A stretch of DNA of 64,000 bases from Mitsuaria sp. PDC51 (lineage in GTDB: Bacteria; Pseudomonadota; Gammaproteobacteria; Burkholderiales; Burkholderiaceae_C): NCBI RefSeq assembly GCF_900113225.1, contig NZ_FOZE01000001.1, positions 1,054,001 through 1,118,000 on the forward strand, in the 5' to 3' direction. Below the pieces are notes generated by a model. It did no database searches. It was not told where the DNA came from and saw only the letters and a list, made by a program, of their open reading frames with translations. Below, piece after piece: positions 52,359-61,664 of this stretch; position 1 is the stretch's first letter; the number at the start of each line of letters is the position of its first letter. A program made the position numbers and the translations under genes.

Positions 52359-53708
52359 ATGAAACCTGTGATCGCCCTGGTGGGCCGCCCCAACGTGGGC
52401 AAGTCCACGCTGTTCAACCGGATGACGAAGAGCCGCGACGCCATCGTCGCGGACTTCGCCGGTCTCACGCGCGATCGCCATTACGGCGACGGGCGCCTGG
52501 GCGATCGCGAGTTCATCGTCATCGACACCGGCGGCTTCGAGCCCGACAGCTCCACCGGCATCGTCAAGGAGATGGCCAAGCAGACCCGCCAGGCCGTGGC
52601 CGAGGCGGATGCCGTCATCTTCGTGCTGGACGTGCGCACCGGCCTGGCCGGCCAGGACCAGGACATCGGCCGCTACCTGCGCCAGTGCAACAAGCGCGTC
52701 TTCGTCGCGGTCAACAAGGCCGAGGGCATGAGCGACAGCCCGCTGCTGGCCGAGTTCCATGAACTGGGCATGGGCGAGCCGCATCCGGTCTCGGCCGCGC
52801 ACGGGCAGGGCATCCGCTCGCTGCTGGAAGCCGTGCTGGACAGCTTCGAGGCGCCCGCCGAGGACGAGGCCTTCGAAGGCGAGGGTGCGGAAGAGGACGA
52901 GTCCAAGGCCATCCGCCTGGCGGTCGCCGGCCGGCCCAACGTCGGCAAGAGCACGCTGATCAACACCTGGCTGGGCGAGGAACGCCTGGTCGCGTTCGAC
53001 ATGCCGGGCACGACGCGCGACGCCATCAGCGTCGACTTCGAGCGCAACGGCCAGAAGTTCAAGCTGATCGACACCGCCGGCCTGCGCCGCAAGGGCAAGG
53101 TGTTCGAGGCGATCGAGAAGTTCTCGGTCGTCAAGACGCTGCAGGCGATCGCCGACGCCAACGTGGTGCTGCTGCTGATCGACGCGACGCAGGGCGTCAC
53201 CGACCAGGATGCCCACATCGCCGGCTACGTGCTGGACAGCGGCCGCGCGGTGGTGGTGGCGATCAACAAATGGGACGCGATCGACAGCTACCAGCGCGAA
53301 ACCATCGAACGCCAGATCCTGACGCGGCTTGGATTCCTGCGCTTCGCCCCCATCCTGAAGATTTCCGCGCTCAAGCGGCAGGGCCTGGGCCCGCTGTGGA
53401 AGGCGCTGGCGGATGCCTATTCGTCGGCCTATCGCAAGATGACGACGCCGGTGCTGACCCGTCTCATCCAGGAGGCGGTGCAGCACCAGCAGCCGCAGCG
53501 GGCGGGGATCTCGCGTCCGAAGCTGCGCTACGCGCACCAGGGCGGGATGAATCCCCCGATCGTCGTCATTCACGGGAATGCGCTGGACGGCGTCAGCGAC
53601 GTCTACAAGCGCTACCTGGAAGGGCGCATCCGCGACCACTACAAGCTGGTGGGCACGCCGCTGCGGATCGAGCTGCGGTCCTCGAAGAACCCGTTCGCCG
53701 AAACCTGA
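52359..53708 (+). CDS. der: GTPase Der (EngA), ribosome biogenesis
   Basis: An essential GTPase with two tandem G domains that assists 50S subunit assembly. The first P loop is GRPNVGKS at 9-16 with DTGG at about 56; the second is GRPNVGKS at 191-198 with DTAG at about 239. NKxD motifs are NKAE (first, slightly divergent) and NKWD (second). The C-terminal KH-like domain holds [12 protein letters not shown] and [21 protein letters not shown]. Length 449 aa is normal. It is followed by hfq, as in other betaproteobacteria. Confidence 0.97.
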   Translation: MKPVIALVGRPNVGKSTLFNRMTKSRDAIVADFAGLTRDRHYGDGRLGDREFIVIDTGGFEPDSSTGIVKEMAKQTRQAVAEADAVIFVLDVRTGLAGQDQDIGRYLRQCNKRVFVAVNKAEGMSDSPLLAEFHELGMGEPHPVSAAHGQGIRSLLEAVLDSFEAPAEDEAFEGEGAEEDESKAIRLAVAGRPNVGKSTLINTWLGEERLVAFDMPGTTRDAISVDFERNGQKFKLIDTAGLRRKGKVFEAIEKFSVVKTLQAIADANVVLLLIDATQGVTDQDAHIAGYVLDSGRAVVVAINKWDAIDSYQRETIERQILTRLGFLRFAPILKISALKRQGLGPLWKALADAYSSAYRKMTTPVLTRLIQEAVQHQQPQRAGISRPKLRYAHQGGMNPPIVVIHGNALDGVSDVYKRYLEGRIRDHYKLVGTPLRIELRSSKNPFAET

Positions 53709-53787
53709 GTTCGCGGCCGTCCGGGGAAACCCGGTGCTGTGATAAGGTCCGGGCTTCCAACACCACTCTCACAACACGGAGCATATC

Positions 53788-54030
53788 GTGAGCAACAAAG
53801 GACAACTCTTGCAAGACCCCTTCCTGAACCTGCTGCGCAAGGAGCATGTTCCTGTGAGCATCTACCTTGTGAACGGCATCAAGCTGCAAGGCCACATCGA
53901 GTCCTTTGACCAGTACGTGGTGCTGCTGCGCAATACGGTGACGCAGATGGTCTACAAGCACGCCATCTCCACGGTGGTCCCCGGCCGCGCCGTGAACTTC
54001 CACGCCGGCGAGAGCAACGACGCCAGCTGA
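53788..54030 (+). CDS. hfq: RNA chaperone Hfq
   Basis: The hexameric Sm-like protein that pairs small RNAs with mRNAs. The 80-aa protein has the Sm1 motif ([40 protein letters not shown]) and the Sm2 motif [17 protein letters not shown] with the KH pair. The C-terminal tail is short ([15 protein letters not shown]), unlike the long acidic tail of E. coli Hfq. It starts with GTG preceded by CGGAG at 8 bases. hflX follows after only six bases, so the two are co-transcribed. Confidence 0.98.
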   Translation: MSNKGQLLQDPFLNLLRKEHVPVSIYLVNGIKLQGHIESFDQYVVLLRNTVTQMVYKHAISTVVPGRAVNFHAGESNDAS

Positions 54031-54036
54031 CGCTGA

Positions 54037-55377
54037 TTGACCAAACAAGACCCCACCCATTCGACGCCGCCCCCCGAGGCGGCGCGCGCCATTCTGGTGG
54101 GGGTCGATCTGGGCCGCGACGTGGCCTTCGACCCCACCCTCGACGAACTCGCGCTGCTGGCCGAGTCGGCCGGTGACACGCCGGTCGCCCGGATCGTCGC
54201 CAAGCGCAAGGCGCCCGACGCGGCGCTGTTCGTCGGGTCCGGCAAGGCCGACGAGATCAAGCTGATGGTGGACGCGCTGGGCGCGCACACCGTGCTGTTC
54301 GACCAGGCCATCTCCCCCGCCCAACAACGCAACCTGGAACGCCACCTCGGCGTGCCCGTGGCCGACCGCACCGCGCTGATCCTGGAGATCTTCGCCGCGC
54401 GCGCCCAGAGCTTCGAGGGCAAGCTGCAGGTCGAGCTGGCGCGGCTCCAGTACCTCGCCACGCGCCTGGTGCGCCGCTGGAGCCACCTGGAGCGCCAGAG
54501 CGGCGGCATTGGCATGCGCGGCGGCCCCGGCGAGCGCCAGATCGAACTGGACCGCCGGATGATCGACGACCGCATCAAGTCGATCAAGGAACGCCTCAAG
54601 AAGGTCGAGCGCCAGCGCTCCACGCAGCGCCGCGCCCGCGCCCGCAACGGAGTGTTCCGCGTCTCGCTGGTGGGCTACACCAATGCCGGCAAGAGCACGC
54701 TGTTCAATGCCCTGACCAAGGCCAGGACCTACGCGGCCAACCAGCTCTTCGCCACGCTGGACACGACGACGCGCTCGCTCTACCTCGAGGAGGCGGGCAC
54801 CAGCGTCTCGTTGTCCGACACCGTCGGCTTCATCCGCGACCTGCCGCACAAGCTGGTCGAGGCGTTCAAGGCCACGCTGCAGGAGGCCGCGGATGCCGAC
54901 CTGCTGCTGCATGTGGTCGACGCCGCCAGCCCGGTGCTGACCGAGCAGATGGAAGAGGTCGAGCGGGTGCTCGCCGAGATCGGCGCGCAGCACATTCCGC
55001 AGATCCTCGTCTACAACAAGCTGGACCTGCTCGAGCCCACGCAGCGCCCGCGCCAGCTGCAGGACTGGCTGACGCGCATCGGCGGCGAGCACGGCGGCCA
55101 GCGCCTGCCCCGCGTCTTCGTCAGCGCGGCGCAGGGCGAGGGCCTCGATGAACTGCGCGCGATGATCGCCTCGCTGATGCAGGCCGAGCCGGTGCCCGAG
55201 TACGCCGGCCTGGCGCTCGAGGAGGCCGATGGGGCCGAAGGGAGCGATGAGCCCGAGGTCTCCGGAAAACCGGCGTCGGCCGACGGAGATGACGGTGACG
55301 ACGGCGCCTTGAACGATCAAGACCTGACCCAAGCTCGGACAGTCCCGCAGGATGATCCGCAGGGACGCACAGGCTGA
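54037..55377 (+). CDS. hflX: Ribosome-associated GTPase HflX
   Basis: A GTPase that splits or rescues stalled ribosomes, notably under heat stress. The 446-aa protein has the N-terminal HflX domain (AILVGVDLG, LFVGSGKADEIK, RQSGGIGMRGGPGERQIELDRR), the G domain with P loop GYTNAGKST starting at 213, DTVGFIRDLPH and NKLD. The predicted start is a TTG six bases after hfq; it lacks a good ribosome site, so translational coupling with hfq is likely. The last 70 residues are an acidic, non-conserved tail. Confidence 0.93.
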   Translation: MTKQDPTHSTPPPEAARAILVGVDLGRDVAFDPTLDELALLAESAGDTPVARIVAKRKAPDAALFVGSGKADEIKLMVDALGAHTVLFDQAISPAQQRNLERHLGVPVADRTALILEIFAARAQSFEGKLQVELARLQYLATRLVRRWSHLERQSGGIGMRGGPGERQIELDRRMIDDRIKSIKERLKKVERQRSTQRRARARNGVFRVSLVGYTNAGKSTLFNALTKARTYAANQLFATLDTTTRSLYLEEAGTSVSLSDTVGFIRDLPHKLVEAFKATLQEAADADLLLHVVDAASPVLTEQMEEVERVLAEIGAQHIPQILVYNKLDLLEPTQRPRQLQDWLTRIGGEHGGQRLPRVFVSAAQGEGLDELRAMIASLMQAEPVPEYAGLALEEADGAEGSDEPEVSGKPASADGDDGDDGALNDQDLTQARTVPQDDPQGRTG

Positions 55378-55430
55378 GAACGCTGCGCAATGCCCGATAC
55401 TCGCAACAAGACTTCCTCATCAGGATGCGT

Positions 55431-56714
55431 ATGAATCAAGACGATCGCCTGTCCGCCGCTGGCGGCGGACGTGGCCCGCAGGGTGGAGCCGGTGGCCTGC
55501 GCCGCTGGGTGGGGCTCTGGATGAGCAATGGCCGCAACGAAGGCCCGCCCGACCTGGACGAGCTGTGGCGCGACTTCAACCGCAAGCTCTCGCGCCTGTT
55601 CGGCGGCCGCGGCGGCAATGACGGCAACGGTCCGGCGGGCAGCGGCGGCGGTGGCCCGCAGCCCGACATGAAGGGCGCCGGCATCGGCGTTGGCCTGGTG
55701 GTCGGCGTGGTGGTGCTGGGCTGGCTGGCCAGCGGCGTGTTCATCGTCCAGGAAGGTCAGCAGGGCGTCATCACGTCCTTCGGCAAGTACAGCCGCACCG
55801 TCGATGCCGGCATCCAGTACCGCCTGCCGTATCCGTTCCAGGCGCACGAGGTGGTGTCGTTCACGCAGCTGCAGTCCGTCGAGGTCGGCCGCAATTCGGT
55901 CGGCCAAGCATCGGGCCTGCGGGATTCGTCGATGCTGACGCAGGACGAGAACATCATCGACATCCGCTTCACCGTGCAGTACCGGCTGAAGGATGCGCGC
56001 GACTACCTCTTCGAGAACTTCAACACCGACGAGGCCGTCAACCAGGCGTCCGAGTCCGCGGTGCGCGAGATCGTCGGCCGCAGCAACATGGACTCGGTGC
56101 TGTACGAGCAGCGCGACGCGATCGCGATCGACCTGGCCAAGTCCATCCAGGCGCAGCTGGACCGGCTCAAGACCGGCATCCAGATCGTCAACGTCAACGT
56201 CAGCAGCGTGCAGCCGCCCGAGCAGGTGCAGGCCGCCTTCGACGATGCCTTCCGGGCCAACGCCGACCGCGAGCGCCTGAAGAACGAAGGCGAGGCCTAT
56301 GCCAACGACGTGATCCCCCGCGCGCAGGGCCAGGCGGCCCGCCTGCGCGAGGATGCCGAGGCCTACCGCGCCCGCGTCGTCTCGTTCGCCGAGGGTGACG
56401 CGCAGCGCTTCAAGTCGGTGCTGGCCGAGTACCAGAAGGCGCCGGCCGTCACCCGCGACCGCCTCTACATCGACACGATGCAGCAGGTCTATTCCCGCGT
56501 GACCAAGGTGATGGTGGACGCCAGGAGCGGTTCCAACCTGCTGTACCTCCCGCTGGACAAGCTGATGCAGCAGACGCAGCCCGGCGGCACGGTCACGACC
56601 ACGGCGCCCACGCCGGTGGTGCCGACCGATCCGGCGACCTCGGGCGCCTCGTCGCTGGGCAGCGATCCGCGCTCGCGCGACAGCATGCGCAGCCGCGACC
56701 GCGACGGCCGTTGA
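55431..56714 (+). CDS. hflK: FtsH modulator HflK
   Basis: A 427-aa inner-membrane SPFH/band 7 protein that forms a large cage with HflC around the FtsH protease. A Gly/Asn-rich cytoplasmic N-terminus is followed by one membrane helix (about 85-107, GIGVGLVVGVVVLGWLASGVFIV), the SPFH domain (QEGQQGVITSFGKYSRTVDAGIQYRLPYPF split) and a helical region with QAARLREDAEAYRA. The ATG at 55431 has CAGGA five bases upstream, better than the ATG two codons earlier. It precedes hflC. Confidence 0.95.
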   Translation: MNQDDRLSAAGGGRGPQGGAGGLRRWVGLWMSNGRNEGPPDLDELWRDFNRKLSRLFGGRGGNDGNGPAGSGGGGPQPDMKGAGIGVGLVVGVVVLGWLASGVFIVQEGQQGVITSFGKYSRTVDAGIQYRLPYPFQAHEVVSFTQLQSVEVGRNSVGQASGLRDSSMLTQDENIIDIRFTVQYRLKDARDYLFENFNTDEAVNQASESAVREIVGRSNMDSVLYEQRDAIAIDLAKSIQAQLDRLKTGIQIVNVNVSSVQPPEQVQAAFDDAFRANADRERLKNEGEAYANDVIPRAQGQAARLREDAEAYRARVVSFAEGDAQRFKSVLAEYQKAPAVTRDRLYIDTMQQVYSRVTKVMVDARSGSNLLYLPLDKLMQQTQPGGTVTTTAPTPVVPTDPATSGASSLGSDPRSRDSMRSRDRDGR

Positions 56715-56734
56715 TCGACAGGGAGCCCACAACA

Positions 56735-57631
56735 ATGAATCGCATCGTCTCCGTCGTCGTCGGCCTGTTGATCCTGTTCATGATCGCCAGCTCGACGCTG
56801 TTCGTCGTCGACCAGCGCCAGTTCGCGGTCGTCTATTCGCTAGGCGAGATCAAGGAAGTGATCACCGAGCCCGGCCTGAAGTTCAAGCTGCCGCCGCCGC
56901 TGCAGAACGTGGTCTTCCTGGACCGCCGCGTGCAGACGCTGGACGCGGCCGATCCGCGCCCCATCTTCACCGCCGAGAAGAAGAGCCTGGTCATCGACTG
57001 GCTGGTGAAGTGGCGCATCGTCGACTCGCGACAGTACATCCGCAACAGCGGCACGCAGCTGCGCAACCTGGAAACCCGCCTGAGCCCGATCGTGCAGGCC
57101 GCGCTCAACGAGGAAGTGACCAAGCGCACCGTGCGCGCGGTGCTGGCCACCGAGCGCGAGAAGGTCATGCAGGACGTGCGCAAGCGCCTCGAGGAAGAGG
57201 CCAAGCAGTTCGGCATCGAGATCGTCGACGTGCGGGTCAAGCGGGTCGACTTCGCCGCCAACATCACCGAGTCGGTCTACAACCGCATGAAGTCGGAGCG
57301 CGCCCGCGTCGCCAACGAACTGCGTTCCACCGGCGCCGCCGAGGGCGAGAAGATCAAGGCCGATGCCGACAAGCAGCGCGAGATCATCACCGCCGAGGCC
57401 TACCGCGACGCGCAGAAGATCATGGGCGAGGGCGATGCCAAGGCGTCGGCGCTGTACTCGGAATCCTTCGGTCGCGATCCCCAGTTCGCGCAGTTCTATC
57501 GCTCGCTGGATGCGTACCAGCGCTCGTTCAAGGGCAAGGGCGACGTGATGGTGCTGGACCCGTCGAGCCAGTTCTTCAACACGATGCGCACCGGCGGCCC
57601 GGGCGCGCCGGCGGCGGCCCCGAAGAAGTGA
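56735..57631 (+). CDS. hflC: FtsH modulator HflC
   Basis: The 298-aa partner of HflK. MNRIVSVVVGLLILFMIASS forms the N-terminal membrane helix; the SPFH domain follows (VVDQRQFAVVYSLGEIKEV, EPGLKFKLPPPLQNVVFLD) and then a helical segment (RVANELRSTGAAEGEKIKAD). The ATG at 56735 has AGGGAG ten bases upstream; an in-frame TTG overlapping the hflK stop is less likely. HflKC restrain FtsH degradation of membrane proteins. Confidence 0.95.
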   Translation: MNRIVSVVVGLLILFMIASSTLFVVDQRQFAVVYSLGEIKEVITEPGLKFKLPPPLQNVVFLDRRVQTLDAADPRPIFTAEKKSLVIDWLVKWRIVDSRQYIRNSGTQLRNLETRLSPIVQAALNEEVTKRTVRAVLATEREKVMQDVRKRLEEEAKQFGIEIVDVRVKRVDFAANITESVYNRMKSERARVANELRSTGAAEGEKIKADADKQREIITAEAYRDAQKIMGEGDAKASALYSESFGRDPQFAQFYRSLDAYQRSFKGKGDVMVLDPSSQFFNTMRTGGPGAPAAAPKK

Positions 57632-57704
57632 TCCCGGGCGGGCCAGTCGGCCCGCCCGTTCGCCATCGAGCTGACCGGCCACGGCCGGGGAGGGCGGTCT
57701 CGTC

Positions 57705-57890
57705 ATGAGCGGCGACAAGTGGCTGGCGGCGCTGGCGCTGCTGCTGATCATGGAAGGGCTGATGCCCTTCCTGAATCCTGGCGCCTGGCGGCAGCTGTTC
57801 GCCCGGCTGCTGGCGATGAGTGACGGCCAGCTGAGGTTCCTCGGGCTGGCCAGCCTCGCCTGCGGCGCGCTGCTGCTGTTGCTGCTTTGA
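57705..57890 (+). CDS. DUF2065 small membrane protein (YjeT-like)
   Basis: A 61-aa protein with two hydrophobic helices: LAALALLLIMEGLMPFL at 8-24 and LRFLGLASLACGALLLLLL at 43-61. The pattern EGLMPFLNPGAWR followed by LRFLGL is diagnostic of DUF2065, found after hflC in many proteobacteria. No function is established. AGGG-type purines (GGGGAGGGCGG) lie upstream of the ATG. Confidence 0.88.
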   Translation: MSGDKWLAALALLLIMEGLMPFLNPGAWRQLFARLLAMSDGQLRFLGLASLACGALLLLLL

Positions 57891-58017
57891 CGCGCTCCCG
57901 AAGCGCCCGAAGCATCCCAAATGGGCAGCCCGTCACGAAGGCTCGGTGAATCGTTGGCGAATCCGCGCCGGGCCCCCGCGTGAGGGGCTCGGAGGTCGAG
58001 GTTCGCCGCGACCCCGG

Positions 58018-58023
58018 TACAAT
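58018..58023 (+). promoter_or_regulatory. Candidate -10 (TACAAT) of hisZ-purA
   Basis: GGTACAATGCCG 30 bases before the hisZ ATG, matching the TACAATGCC motif seen before ndk and scpB. No -35 of note. Confidence 0.5.
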
Positions 58024-58052
58024 GCCGTTTTTAACCCCCTCCCTGAACGTCC

Positions 58053-60607
<2,555 letters not shown>

Positions 60608-60678
60608 GCGATCGCTCGAGCCCTGTTGTATTCCGTCTTATCCAGACCTGATCCATTCTTCGCTGAGGAGCCTCCCCC

Positions 60679-61200
60679 ATGCTGACCGACGACGGCAAAC
60701 ATCTGTACGTGTCCTGGGATGAATACCATTTGCTGATCGAACGCCTGGCGCTGAAGGTGCACGCCTCCGGCTGGGAGTTCGACCAGATCCTGTGCCTGGC
60801 GCGTGGCGGCATGCGCCCGGGGGATGTGCTGTCGCGGGTGTTCGACAAGCCGCTGGGCATCATGTCGACCAGCTCTTATCGGGCCGAGGCGGGGACGATC
60901 CAGGGGCGGTTGGATATCGCCAAGTACATCACCATGCCCAAGGGTGAACTGGCCGGGAGAGTGCTGCTGGTGGACGACCTGGCGGACTCTGGCGTGACGC
61001 TGAAGGCGGTCGTGGAGCGGCTGCGGGGCATGCCGGCGATCAGCGAGCTGCGCTCGGCGGTGATCTGGACGAAGAGCGTGTCGGAGTACACGCCGGACTA
61101 TTACGTCGAAATGCTGGAAACCAGTCCGTGGATCCATCAGCCGTTCGAGGATTACGACGCGCTGCGGCCAGATGCGCTGGCGAAGAAATTCGCGATCTGA
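60679..61200 (+). CDS. Phosphoribosyltransferase family protein
   Basis: A 173-aa type I phosphoribosyltransferase. The PRPP-binding motif is VLLVDDLADSGVTL (95-108), and LCLARGGMRPGDVLSRVF contributes the hinge and pyrophosphate loop. AGGAGCC lies upstream of the ATG. The family includes xanthine-guanine and hypoxanthine salvage enzymes; location after purA fits a purine salvage role, but the substrate cannot be read from the sequence. A clean terminator follows seven bases after the stop, ending this gene run. Confidence 0.85.
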   Translation: MLTDDGKHLYVSWDEYHLLIERLALKVHASGWEFDQILCLARGGMRPGDVLSRVFDKPLGIMSTSSYRAEAGTIQGRLDIAKYITMPKGELAGRVLLVDDLADSGVTLKAVVERLRGMPAISELRSAVIWTKSVSEYTPDYYVEMLETSPWIHQPFEDYDALRPDALAKKFAI

Positions 61201-61206
61201 TGAGGG

Positions 61207-61233
61207 AAGGGCTGACGGATGTCGGCCCTTTTT
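61207..61233 (+). terminator. Rho-independent terminator of purA and phosphoribosyltransferase genes
   Basis: A ten-pair stem AAGGGCTGAC/GTCGGCCCTT (one G-T pair) with loop GGAT and TTTTT. Confidence 0.88.
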
Positions 61234-61279
61234 GTTTGGCGGTTGCTGCGCGGGCGCCGCGCTCGCTGCCACCGCCGGA

Positions 61280-61366
61280 GAGGACTCGGTCACGCTTCGC
61301 GCGACCCCGGTTTGGACCAACGGTCCAAACCATTCGAGTCCTCCCGTGATGCCCACCGGGCATCAC
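61280..61366. other. Structured intergenic segment: three-way junction plus hairpin
   Basis: GAGGACTCG (61280-61288) pairs perfectly with CGAGTCCTC (61335-61343) and encloses two hairpins: GGTCACGC/GCGCGACC (61288-61306, one mismatch) and the perfect 10-bp GGTTTGGACC/GGTCCAAACC (61309-61331). A further perfect 9-bp hairpin GTGATGCCC/GGGCATCAC follows (61346-61366). The region is non-coding and lies between two terminators. No known RNA family is recognised. Confidence 0.6.
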
Positions 61367-61386
61367 TTCCTGGGCGGAAAAATGAG

Positions 61387-61411
61387 AAAAGCCGGCTCAT
61401 GGCCGGCTTTT
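61387..61411 (-). terminator. Terminator of tRNA-Leu(CAG)
   Basis: AAAAGCCGGC/GCCGGCTTTT with a 5-nt loop, 6 bases past the tRNA 3' end on the minus strand, followed there by TTTTCTCATTTTT. Confidence 0.85.
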
Positions 61412-61417
61412 CAGAAT

Positions 61418-61502
<85 letters not shown>

Positions 61503-61664
61503 AAGGTCAAAAGCCAACTTCTCGAAAAACTCAGCTCAAGCGACTTTGCAGTATTCTTGAGCCTTCAGTTTCTTCGAAACGCCAAACGGCTTCTGCGTTT
61601 CAGGAAAGACAAGGATTCTATTATCAAAAACTTCAAGAACGCAAGCCCCCAAAGCCATCCGCTG

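Noticed and set aside
61280-61343. The junction-like segment considered as a degenerate tRNA
   Set aside because: It shares only a T-arm-like 12-bp stretch with tRNA-Leu, with no D arm, anticodon arm or CCA end.
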